Positions 29,036 to 37,179 of a stretch of DNA of 64,000 bases are shown piece after piece. The first letter of the stretch is position 1. Every line of letters starts with the position of its first letter. The DNA is from Natronorubrum halophilum. GTDB lineage: Archaea; Halobacteriota; Halobacteria; Halobacteriales; Natrialbaceae. The position numbers and the translations under genes are program-made. Below the pieces are notes generated by a model, which searched no databases, was not told where the DNA came from, and saw only the letters and a program-made list of their open reading frames with translations. The stretch covers positions 186,001 through 250,000 of the forward strand of contig NZ_QQTY01000005.1 of the NCBI RefSeq assembly GCF_003670115.1. Direction: 5' to 3'.

Positions 29036-29758
29036 CTCGAGGACCACGACACGGCACTCGACGGCCTCGAGACCGCCGTCACGACCGCCGCTCGAGAAAC
29101 CCGGGCGGTCCTGAAGAAAGCGAACGCCAACAAGACGCGGCTCCGCGAACTGCAGTCGCGCGAACTCGAGAAGGGGGCGCACCTCCGGGTCGACACCGTC
29201 GACGAACACGAACTCGACGTCCGCGGGAATCGCCTCGAGCGGATCACGAAGGACGACGGCCGCGCCTATTTCCGACTTCCGGACACCGCCGATCCCCTCG
29301 ACGGCGGCAGCGTCTCGCTGGCCTACGGGGACCTCTTGCCGATCCAGCAACTCGCGCGCATGGACGAGGAGATGCGCCGGTCGACGGCGAACTCGCTCCC
29401 GACGCGCCTCGCCGCGAAGCTCTGGAAGGCTCGGCGCGACTCGAGCGTCGGCGACGATCCCTGGGAATCCGGCTGTAAGGGTATCGAGGCGTATCTCAAG
29501 GCGACCGATCTGAAACACTGGATCCGCAGACAGGAGCCGGGAACGAGCGAAACCTACGCGAAGAAGCTGGTCTCGAGGACGATCGACGCCGCGTTGGACC
29601 TCTCGAAGCACCGGCTCGCGGTCCGAAAGCGAACCGAGCGAAAGAACGGCCTCGAGTACACCGAACGGCGGTTGATCGTGCCCGACGATGCGGCGATCCC
29701 CGGCGAGACGACCGCCGCGACCAAACGATCCCCGGAGACAACTGACGTCCTCGGGTGA
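29036..29758 (+). pseudogene. 3' part of an unrecognised gene, 5' end lost
   Basis: In frame from 29036 there are about 240 residues of good haloarchaeal coding sequence with no start codon of its own. It opens in a coiled-coil-like stretch (LEDHDTALDGLETAVTTAAR), then RLRELQSRELEKGAHLRV, a middle domain with LLPIQQLARMDEEMRRST and a basic C-terminal part (DLKHWIRRQEPGTSETYAKK). The frame upstream of 29036 belongs to the glycosyltransferase in another frame. I recall similar proteins from haloarchaeal plasmids or proviruses, but the function is unknown to me. An internal start (ATG near 29358) could still express a shorter product. Confidence 0.65.
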
Positions 29759-30059
29759 GCGTGGACGGGGGCGAGCAACCGCTCTCAAGGAAGGCTCTCG
29801 CCCTCGTCTCGAAACCCGAAAGCGCTCGCGAGGCGGGTGATTGCTGGCGCGGGTAGCCGCGGGTGTAGCCCTCGAGCAGTCTCTCGGCAGTCCGGAGCGG
29901 GGACGGGTTTGCGTACGGGTCCGGCGACGACACGTGTCTCCGGAGACCGATCCGTAACCGCCGAGGCTCGCCGTGGACGCGTCCCGATGACCGGGATAGC
30001 CGAGGACCGTGAGCGACTTTGACCCGTCGACTGCCGCTCCGACGGTCACCGCTGATCGG

Positions 30060-30342
30060 GTGGTGTTTTTCCACCCACCGCGGGACGACCCGGACGCCCG
30101 TCACCGTGATCGCGTCGCCGGAGCCGTCGACCGTCGCGGCGTCACCCTCGCCGATCCGGTTGACCACGTGATCGGGTCGCTCGCCGAGGTCGATGGTCGC
30201 GTACCCCGTCGCCGGTTCGCCGTCGCTTCCCGGGCTCCAAAGCCCGCGACTCCCGTGGCGAGGACGGCGAGCAACACGACGACGAGCGCGTCGATGACGT
30301 TGATGGAGCCGAAGAGGTCCCGTTCTCGTCGATCAGCGGCAT
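30060..30342 (-). pseudogene. DUF4330 family membrane-anchored protein, broken by two frameshifts
   Basis: Reading leftward from ATG 30342, the first eight codons give MPLIDENG, the start of DUF4330 proteins. A one-base deletion in the C-run at 30319-30321 shifts the frame. Restoring it gives DLFGSINVIDALVVVLLAVL, the usual single transmembrane helix. A second one-base change near 30231-30235 is needed to continue into EPATGYATIDLGERPDHVVN and then VNRIGEGDAATVDGSGDAIT. Resemblance fades left of about 30060. DUF4330 genes are found near polysaccharide and glycosylation genes in haloarchaea, which fits the neighbouring aglF-type gene. Confidence 0.7.
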
Positions 30343-30470
30343 CGCTCGTCGGGGATACGAGTGCCTACATGCTACGGACCGCGCGCTACGGCCACACGAT
30401 GATCGGATTCCGGCCGTGTCTCGTCACGAACGCTCGTCGACCGTCGTCTCGCTCGCTCGATACCGCCCGA

Positions 30471-30974
30471 TCAACAGCGTATCGACGTGTCCGTTTCGAT
30501 CCCGCCGTCCCGGAGCGTCACGAGCGTCCTGGATTCCTCGCAGTCGTCGTCCGGGCGGGTGATCGACGTGGTGGTGCGCATCGTCTCGGACTCCACGGCC
30601 GCTTCGTAAGTTCCCGACTCGGCGAGGACGATCTCGAGAAACGCGTCGGCCGGAACGTCCTCGGTTCGATCGAGGACGGACTCCCCGTCGCGGTCGATCT
30701 GTACCGTGATCGATCGCTCGTCGTCCGTCTCGTTCCGGACGTACATGGTGTGGGATGCGCCTGTTTCCGAGGGGTCGCCGATCGTGAACTGCGCTGTGGG
30801 GTCGTCGTCCGGCGAGCCGGAGTCGTTCGAGTCCTGCTCGTCGGTACTCCCCGTGGTCCACAGCGACTCGTCGTCGGCGTTGCTACCCGCGGAATCTCCG
30901 TTACTGCCGAGACAGCCGGCGGTGACACTGACACAGATCCCGGTACCGAGACAGAGGATATCTCGTCGGTTCAT
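30471..30974 (-). CDS. Putative lipoprotein, haloarchaeal
   Basis: This 167-residue protein begins MNRRDILCLGTGICVSV and has a lipobox at TAGCLG (Cys near residue 21), so it is probably lipid-anchored. The twin arginines at residues 3-4 suggest the Tat route. A Ser/Asp-rich linker (about residues 24-55) leads to a beta-rich domain (ASHTMYVRNETDDERSITVQ, then VPADAFLEIVLAESGTYEAA) like small haloarchaeal lipoproteins of unknown role. An in-frame ATG three codons upstream (30983) is an equal alternative start. It lies beside the decayed DUF4330 gene and before the secreted-protein cluster. Confidence 0.78.
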   Translation of the reverse strand: MNRRDILCLGTGICVSVTAGCLGSNGDSAGSNADDESLWTTGSTDEQDSNDSGSPDDDPTAQFTIGDPSETGASHTMYVRNETDDERSITVQIDRDGESVLDRTEDVPADAFLEIVLAESGTYEAAVESETMRTTTSITRPDDDCEESRTLVTLRDGGIETDTSIRC

Positions 30975-31001
30975 ATCGACCATCACATGATCGAGTGCCA
31001 A

Positions 31002-31606
31002 ACACTTTTTTCACGGAAAGCGGACGGTCACGGCCACGAATGTACCGTTCAGCGGCGACCGGTGTCCGCTCGACTACAGCCTCGAGACTCGAGTGCGGGT
31101 CTGTAGATCGACTGCCAACTCCGATACCGATCGCCGATCGGTGTCGCGTCGTTTCGGCTCGAAAAGGCCGCGGCCGGTCCGTCGTTCTCGTGTCCGACGG
31201 TCGTGCGTTTCTCGAGGTGCCCGGACCCGTCGATCGATCGTATCAACCGATTCGTGGCTCGGTGGAGGCCAGTTGAACGGCACGTTCGCCGGGCAGGGGT
31301 GAGGGTGGTGCGGATCGGACGCGTATAATACGCGGTTTCGTGGTATCAATCGACGAAGGGAGACGCGTCGTTAGTCGGTGACCGAGACCGAGGATCGATT
31401 CCTAAGAGTCCACTACTGTACTGTTTCACCCCGACTCGTGAGGCTCTCGGAAGTCGCGTAGGCGGTCGCTATCAGGAAGTTCGGAACCGGTGTACGGAGA
31501 AACTATTGGAACGAGAATCGACACCGGAGTAGCTGGTGAGAAGACGGGAACAGACGCGAACAGGGGTTAGTCACGTACACTGACCAAGAATAGCGTTTCA
31601 GTCCTT
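31002..31606. other. Intergenic region, no gene seen
   Basis: This 605-bp stretch between the lipoprotein gene and the first secreted paralogue has no frame with convincing coding character or recognisable motif. Its right edge leads into the conserved promoter/leader repeat at 31607. Confidence 0.5.
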
Positions 31607-31685
31607 TAATCCGCTAATTTCCTCGAAACCGTTCTCCGGCTATAAGTGAGACACAGTGGTGAGCCTCGAGTGGACAGTGTGTCGC
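31607..31685 (+). promoter_or_regulatory. Conserved promoter/leader repeat, copy 1
   Basis: This segment is closely related to those at 33396 and 34489. It contains the shared core ttctccggctataagtg, with TATA box tataag at 31641-31646, preceded 34 nt earlier by taatcc. A conserved region (cctcgagtggac) lies inside the presumed transcript. The TATA box is 135 nt before the ATG of the first secreted paralogue, so the mRNA should have a leader of about 105 nt. Confidence 0.75.
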
Positions 31686-31775
31686 ATACAGCAGATGCAG
31701 GTTTGCAAGTAGCTGCCTGTCACCCATCGAAGGGTGTGTGTGATGAACATGTCCATGAAAGTAACGTGACTCAAC

Positions 31776-32159
31776 ATGGAAATGAAACGAACGCTTGCGC
31801 TCACACTCACAGTAGCATTGGTCGGCGGCCTCATGTTCATGGGGTTCGCGGGAACAGCAGCGGCACAGGACGGTAACATATCAGTCGATCAGACCACCGG
31901 CGATGCCACTTCGACAACTAACGTCGACGTTGACCAAGAGAACTCCAACGACCAGATCGGCATCTCCGGCGCGGCTGCGGGTGCATCCGGATCTGGTGAT
32001 ACTGGCGCTGCAGCGGCCTCCGAAGTCGAGCAGGATCAGACCGTCGTTCAGGGTAACAACGCCGACGTAGACGCGACGTCGACCGCGACGTCCGGTGACA
32101 ACACCATCTCTGTCGATATCAGCGCGCTCCTGGACGGTATCTTCCCAGCAGGCGCATAA
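31776..32159 (+). CDS. Small secreted Gln/Asp/Asn-patterned protein, paralogue 1
   Basis: This 127-residue protein has a Sec signal peptide (KRTLALTLTVALVGGLMFMG, cleavage after GTAAA) and a mature acidic chain of about 95 residues starting QDGNISVDQTTGDATSTT. Two related modules can be seen: VDQTTGDAT with VDVDQENSNDQIG, and EVEQDQTVVQGNNADVD with TATSGDNTISVD. They are separated by an Ala/Gly/Ser linker. Neither Cys nor a membrane anchor is present. Paralogues lie at 33565 and 34657 with the same upstream leader. I do not recognise an established family. The alternating Gln/Asn ladder is reminiscent of curlin-type repeats, which is inference only. Confidence 0.85.
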   Translation: MEMKRTLALTLTVALVGGLMFMGFAGTAAAQDGNISVDQTTGDATSTTNVDVDQENSNDQIGISGAAAGASGSGDTGAAAASEVEQDQTVVQGNNADVDATSTATSGDNTISVDISALLDGIFPAGA

Positions 32160-33395
32160 CCACTCTCGGTAACGATTCCACGACACGATCGATTTTTTCT
32201 TGGGGTGCGGAGTTACGGAGCGTCACTGCACGATAGCTGTGGGGTTGGCGTATCCATCGCTTCGAGGGCTCGCGAGGCCCGCCTCGAGGGACGACGTAGC
32301 CCCGCCGCGCGTCGCGTTCGTTGTCCCCGTGACCGACTCGAGCCGCAGGCACGCGTCTGGCGGTCGAGGATCGCCCGGTCGTCGGTCCCATTCATCCTCG
32401 TCGCTTCCGCTGCGCCGCACCCTTGGACTCGAACAACGAGCAACGGGCACGTCCCGATGTCGATCCGACGGCGACGGCATCGTGGACGCCACTGACTCCC
32501 GCGTTGCGACGGACGGCCGCGGAGCAGTTCGGTCCGCTCCGCTTCCGCTCGAACGTCCGGATCGGAGCCCGCCGACCGGAGGCCGGGTCACGAGTCGATC
32601 GAACGGCCTCGACAGCGCGTACGAACGGGGACGGACACGAGAATCCGCCGACGGGGTCCGCGTGTCTCGAACGTCGACGGGTCCAACCTGTCCCGCGATG
32701 GGACGACTGACGCGAGTCGAGATGGGCAAACGATCGGAACCCGAGTACCGGTGTCCGCGAACGATACCGAACCCGCGGACGCTCGCCGCGAAGGGGAATC
32801 GGTTGTTCGCAGGTCCAGTATCGAACCGTACGTGGTCGCGCCCGCGTGAGATCGAAAACTGGTTCCTCCCGAATCGCGCCATCGGTGATCGTCTCGAGTT
32901 CGCGAGTGCGCCGGCGGACTTCCGGGCCGTCCCTACGACGGGTCCGGAGAGCGATCGACGTGACTCGGTGTCGGAACTCTCCGCCCCGATACGGCGGCGG
33001 CTATCGTCGATCGATCGGTAGCGTGACCCGGAAACGATGTCCGTCGGTATTGGATACGGTGATCACAGCTCCTGTAGACGGAGCTTTGCGCCGTCGAGTG
33101 GTGTTTTCGCTCGGCGTTCTCGGAGCACCGATCGGCGCTACACTGGCGTCGATACCGTCCCGTCGCGCTGACGAAAACCGGGACGACAGCCGGTTCTCGA
33201 GGCCAGCCGGTAGCGGACGCGGGAGTGTAGGAGCCGCTGAACGTCGTATCACGAGCGACCGAACTGGTATCCACGAGCAGCGTGTACACCGACGTTGGTC
33301 GGTCCGGAAGATAGTGGCAATCTACAGGCGACAGAAAAACCCGTCCGAGAGGTTGATAGTCACTCATATCGATCAAAGGGCGTGTTACAGCGTTC
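32160..33395. other. Gene-poor spacer between secreted paralogues 1 and 2
   Basis: This stretch is 1236 bp. Several long frames exist on both strands but are Arg/Ser/Pro-rich shadows typical of non-coding high-G+C DNA. A short minus-strand stretch at about 33001-33060 reads like the last residues of a histidine-kinase ATPase domain (GHRFRVTLPIDRR) and may be a relic. No intact gene, repeat or transposon end was recognised. Confidence 0.45.
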
Positions 33396-33474
33396 TAATC
33401 CAGTTATACCCTCGAAACTGTTCTCCGGCTATAAGTGAGAGGCAGTGATGGGCCTCAAGTGGACATTGCGTCAC
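33396..33474 (+). promoter_or_regulatory. Conserved promoter/leader repeat, copy 2
   Basis: This is the second copy of the repeat, with ttctccggctataagtgag and TATA box tataag at 33430-33435, again exactly 135 nt before the chosen ATG (33565). The taatcc element is 34 nt before the TATA box, as in copy 1. Downstream, a 21-nt block beginning gtgtgatgcaagcgt (33525-33545) is shared with copy 3. Confidence 0.75.
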
Positions 33475-33564
33475 AAACTCGGAGACGAAGAAATGTCGTA
33501 TCTCCGCGGTCACACAGGGGATACGTGTGATGCAAGCGTCCGAATCAGTTCGATGTGACAAACC

Positions 33565-33975
33565 ATGGAAATGAAACGAACACTTGCACTCACACTGACG
33601 GTAGCGATGGTCGGCGGCCTCATGTTCATGGGGTTCGCGGGAACAGCAGCGGCACAGGACGGTAACATATCTGTCGATCAGACCACCGGCGATGCCACTG
33701 CGACAACTGACGTCGACGTTGACCAAGAGAACAACAACGATCAGATCGGCGTCTCCGGTGCCTTCGCGGACGCGTCTTCGTACAACGATGACGGGTACGA
33801 CAAGAAGAAGGGCGGTGGCGCTTCCTCGTCGTTCGCCGGCGCTGAAGCAGCGTCTGCAGTCGAGCAGGATCAGACCGTCGTTCAAGGTAACAACGCCGAC
33901 GTAGATGCGGACTCGGACGCAGCGTCCGGTAACAACAGCATCGCGGTCGACATTGCGCTCGGCGAGTTCCTGTAA
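33565..33975 (+). CDS. Small secreted Gln/Asp/Asn-patterned protein, paralogue 2
   Basis: This 136-residue paralogue of the protein at 31776 has an almost identical signal peptide and mature start (QDGNISVDQTTGDATATTDV). The linker differs: residues about 70-90 hold ASSYNDDGYDKKKGGGASSS, a short Lys/Gly patch in an otherwise acidic protein. The second module EQDQTVVQGNNADVDADS is conserved, and the C-terminus ends IALGEFL. The tandem ATGs (MEMKRT) leave a two-codon ambiguity in the start. Likely secreted; the function is unknown. Confidence 0.85.
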   Translation: MEMKRTLALTLTVAMVGGLMFMGFAGTAAAQDGNISVDQTTGDATATTDVDVDQENNNDQIGVSGAFADASSYNDDGYDKKKGGGASSSFAGAEAASAVEQDQTVVQGNNADVDADSDAASGNNSIAVDIALGEFL

Positions 33976-34488
33976 TCGCCGGCCGTAGCGGTTACCGACA
34001 ACCATTTTATTTCAGGCGCTTCGACGGATAGCGTCGCGACGACAGTAACAACTGCAACGAGTTACACGCCCATCGTAGTCCGCGGTTCTCGCTCACTCAC
34101 GGCTCACGGCTCGCAGGGCTCGACGTCCCGTCGTCCGCCCGATCGGTTCGATCGCTTCCCTCGAGACTGCCCGCCCGGACTTCGGTTCCGATACCGTCGA
34201 TTGACGGGACCGTGGCGTCTTTGTCGATCGACTCGGCAAATCTCGCGAAGCGTTCCGAGCGACGGATCGCCCCGCCTCGACACTGACCGTTTCTGCAGTG
34301 GGGAGGCGAACGCAACCGGTTTCCGGCCTGTAGGCCGGCCATTGTGCCGTCGGAAAGTGTGCCACGCGACGGATCTCGGACTGCCGTTCGCTCGCTCTTC
34401 GAAGACGACCATCGCGCCGACTGCGGGGAGACCCATACGAATAGTAGACAGTCACTCGAGCCGATCAAAAAATCCCTTACAGCGCGCT
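33976..34488. other. Spacer between secreted paralogues 2 and 3
   Basis: This 513-bp stretch has only shadow frames on both strands. No gene, transposon end or RNA structure was recognised. The next promoter/leader repeat begins at 34489. Confidence 0.45.
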
Positions 34489-34566
34489 AATCCGTTACTT
34501 CCCTCGGAACTGTTCTCCGGCTATAAGTGCCGGGCGATGATGTGCCTCGAGTGGGCATTGCGTCAC
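34489..34566 (+). promoter_or_regulatory. Conserved promoter/leader repeat, copy 3
   Basis: This is the third copy, with TATA box tataag at 34522-34527 in the shared context ttctccggctataagtg. The ATG of paralogue 3 is 135 nt after the TATA box. The downstream block beginning gtgtgatgcaagcgt (34628-34648) matches copy 2. Confidence 0.75.
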
Positions 34567-34656
34567 AGCACTGAACGTGCGAAACAACCGTCTCTTTGGC
34601 AGCCGATTGCTGCACGCGAGTCGAGACGTGTGATGCAAGCGTCCGAATACCTAGCA

Positions 34657-35079
34657 ATGAAACGAACACTTGCACTCACGCTTACGATGGCACTGGTCGG
34701 TGGCCTCATGTTCATGGGGTTCGCGGGAACAGCAGCGGCACAGGACGGTAACATATCTGTCGATCAGACCACCGGCGACGCCACGGCGGTAACGGATGTC
34801 GAAGTTGAACAGGAGAACGACAACGAACAGATCGGCGTCTCCGGTGCCTTCGCGGACGCGTCTTCGTACAATGATAACGGGCACGACAAGATGAAGGGCG
34901 GTGACGCTTCCTCGTCGTCCACCGGCGCTGAAGCAGCGTCTGCAGTCGAGCAGGATCAGAACGTCGCTCAGGGTAACAATGCTGACGTAGATGCGGACTC
35001 GACCGCAACCTCCGGTGACAACACCATCGATGTCGGATTCGCTGTCGAGATCATCGAACTCCTCGACATCCTCGGATAA
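34657..35079 (+). CDS. Small secreted Gln/Asp/Asn-patterned protein, paralogue 3
   Basis: This is the third family member, 140 aa. The signal peptide MKRTLALTLTMALVGGLMFM with cleavage after GTAAA, the first module (VDQTTGDATAVTDVEVEQEN) and the second (EQDQNVAQGNNADVDADSTA) match the other two. Its C-terminus is longer and hydrophobic (AVEIIELLDILG), as is that of paralogue 1 (ALLDGIFPAGA). The start lacks the extra ME codons of the other copies. An in-frame ATG eight codons upstream (34633) lies in the conserved leader and is less likely. Confidence 0.85.
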   Translation: MKRTLALTLTMALVGGLMFMGFAGTAAAQDGNISVDQTTGDATAVTDVEVEQENDNEQIGVSGAFADASSYNDNGHDKMKGGDASSSSTGAEAASAVEQDQNVAQGNNADVDADSTATSGDNTIDVGFAVEIIELLDILG

Positions 35080-35786
35080 CCGCTCTCAGTAGCGATTTCA
35101 GAGTTCTGTATTTTTTGAACGGACACCGATCCAGCATAGCGACTGCGCTTCGCCCTCGTCGGTATCGGAACCCGCAATTCGACCCGAAAGTCCACGCCTT
35201 CGTCGCGTCGCATCTGCTCGCCAGCGTCGCTGCAGGGTTCGCGGCGTATCCCCCGCATCCTTCGAGGGGTCTGTGATCACTCGCTTCGGGTTTGCAGCGC
35301 GTTCCGCCGTGTCTCGAGGGCTGAAGGGACCATCGACGTCGCTCTCGTCCCACGATGCGAGGCCAGCAGGTCGGTGAGCTCGAGCGTTCGCCTTTGCCCT
35401 TCTCGAGACCGCCCCTCGGGAGCGCTCGCCCGCATCCGGCTGCCGCGCGAGTCGGCGAGCGGCGGACGAGTTGCCCTGCGTCGCCATCAGCCGGCAGTAT
35501 CCGGCCGCTTCGAACGTCCGGACGAGGCTACCGCGTCGATCAGGGCGCGACTACAGACGAAACGATTCCGGGCCTTCAACACGAGTCGGGAAGACCGTCG
35601 ACGTAGCGTGGACCACCGTCCCGCTCGCGGTGGCGGACGCTCCGAGGTGGCCCACGGACGGCGGTCGTGGGAGTTCACGCGCCCACTGCACGCGAGCATC
35701 GGTGCCAGTACCCCGAACGCTGTCACTCTCGTGGTCGGCTCTACGGGGTCCGCTGTTGACGACCGCTCGAGACTCTCGCAAACACC
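35080..35786. other. Intergenic region, no gene seen
   Basis: This 707-bp stretch follows the third secreted paralogue. The frames on both strands are Arg/Ser/Pro-rich shadows. No promoter of the leader-repeat type was found before the next gene at 35787. Confidence 0.45.
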
Positions 35787-36275
35787 ATGACAGAAATCGA
35801 ATTCTCGTGGGGAACGGTGTCCCACAAGACCGATTCCGAAACCGGCGACACGAACGTTGAAATAACCCTCGAGGCCGAGGGCGGCGTCTCGCTCTCGGTG
35901 ACGACGGCTACCGACGTAGCGGACGAGGCGGCTACCACTGAGCCGAGAGCCGAGACGACGACGTTTCCGTGGGGAGCGGTGACCCACGGGACCGATCCCG
36001 ACACCGGCGCGACGAACGTCGAGGTGATCACCGACGTCGAGGCCGACGTGTCGGTATCCGCGACGGCGGTATCCGACGGGACGACTCGCTCGGAGTCGAC
36101 GACCGTCGTCCGGTCGACGGGCGACGCGCACGCGAGCGTCACTCGGTCGGTTTCGTCGGGGACGAACTCCGCCGCCGACTCGGTGGTCGCCACCAGTTCG
36201 ACGACGAGCGACTCGCAGTCGACGAGCGTCTCGTCGGGAACATCGATTCCGATCGACGACGGGGACGACGACTGA
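35787..36275 (+). CDS. Acidic Ser/Thr-rich protein with duplicated WG-H-TD-TG-TNVE motif
   Basis: This 162-residue protein of unknown function has no signal peptide. Two copies of a motif of about 33 residues are visible: EFSWGTVSHKTDSETGDTNV (from residue 4) and TFPWGAVTHGTDPDTGATNV (from about residue 58). Each is followed by a beta-like stretch (VSLSVTTAT; VSVSATAVS). The second half (residues about 95-155) is low-complexity Ser/Thr/Val ending in IDDGDDD. The duplicated Trp/His/Asp pattern with regular spacing argues for a real protein. I do not recognise the family. It lies 708 nt after the secreted paralogues. Confidence 0.6.
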   Translation: MTEIEFSWGTVSHKTDSETGDTNVEITLEAEGGVSLSVTTATDVADEAATTEPRAETTTFPWGAVTHGTDPDTGATNVEVITDVEADVSVSATAVSDGTTRSESTTVVRSTGDAHASVTRSVSSGTNSAADSVVATSSTTSDSQSTSVSSGTSIPIDDGDDD

Positions 36276-36514
36276 ATCGAAGAACGAGCACCGGTTTTCT
36301 GCCGTAGAGTCGTTCGAATTCGACTCGCCAGCGGTCGATGGACACCGCCGTGAGTAGAACCCTGCCGCGAGAACCGCCGCTCGCCTCGTCGGCGTCGAAT
36401 TGAACACGGGCGTCAGGACATCGTCGTTGCGCTCTTCGGTGGAGACCACCGACGGGAAACGCACGGGAATCCGATCGCGGAGATCCCCGAATACGCCGTC
36501 TCCGGCGCGATCAA

Positions 36515-36838
36515 TTACGCTTCGAACCAGCCCGAAAGATCGAGATCCGGCATCACGGTAACCGGATCCCCTGACTCGGGCAGTTCAGCGTCGTCCGGGG
36601 CCTCGACGGTGTCCTCTTCGACCTCGCTGGTTTCCTGTTCGGTAACGTCGTTGACTTCCTCCTCTTCGACGACGGTGGTGGCCTCTTCTTCCACCGCGTC
36701 GTCGCTTTCCTGTTCGATGACGTCGGTCTGGGCCGCTGCCGTCCCGGCACCGCCGATCAGCGCGAGCAGACCCGCTGCGATTGCGATCACGAACACTGTC
36801 CGTCCGATCGTTCCGTACTGCCGTGTTATCCGTTTCAT
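36515..36838 (-). CDS. Small secreted highly acidic protein
   Basis: This 107-residue protein has a signal peptide (RTVFVIAIAAGLLALIGGAG, cleavage after GTAAA) and a mature chain starting QTDVIEQESDDAV. That is the same AAA-Gln processing site as in the three paralogues at 31.8-35.1 kb. The mature part is dominated by Glu, Asp and Val (VVEEEEVNDVTEQETSEVEE) and ends with VMPDLDLSGWFEA. It has neither an anchor nor Cys. It is transcribed toward the protein at 35787. Function unknown. Confidence 0.7.
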   Translation of the reverse strand: MKRITRQYGTIGRTVFVIAIAAGLLALIGGAGTAAAQTDVIEQESDDAVEEEATTVVEEEEVNDVTEQETSEVEEDTVEAPDDAELPESGDPVTVMPDLDLSGWFEA

Positions 36839-37179
36839 TGTTTGCCTCGCAGGGCACGGTCACTTCACTCACTGCCAGCAATAAATCGCCAGAACTGTTT
36901 TCGGTTCGAACGGGTGGTTTCGGGAACGAAATCAGATCCAAAAAACGCGCCCGATCGAGCCACTCTGCGGGGATCAGAGCCGTACGGACCGTGCGAACGA
37001 TCCCGACGGACGGTCCGACGGAACGGGGAGGATACGAAACGGATAGGCCACGAGTAACGGCTTTTCTCGGCGCGAACGTCCCTCTTCACGCCGCTCGAGG
37101 AGTCGGCCTCGTTCGGTGCGAACGATACCGCTGCTCGAGCAGCGCTTCGGCTCTCGAAATCGCCGACCCGCTCTCGGTG
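36839..37179. other. Intergenic region, no gene seen
   Basis: This 341-bp stretch lies between larC (3' end) and the small secreted protein (5' end), both on the minus strand. It presumably holds the promoter of the gene at 36838. No coding frame or repeat is recognised. Confidence 0.45.

Noticed and set aside
32200-33021. A 273-codon open frame on the plus strand between secreted paralogues 1 and 2
   Set aside because: Its product is rich in Arg, Ser and Pro with no motif, the usual look of non-coding high-G+C DNA; no start signal is evident.
33001-33060. Minus-strand stretch resembling the end of a histidine-kinase ATPase domain
   Set aside because: Only about 15 residues match the family pattern and no other kinase motif could be found in any frame nearby.
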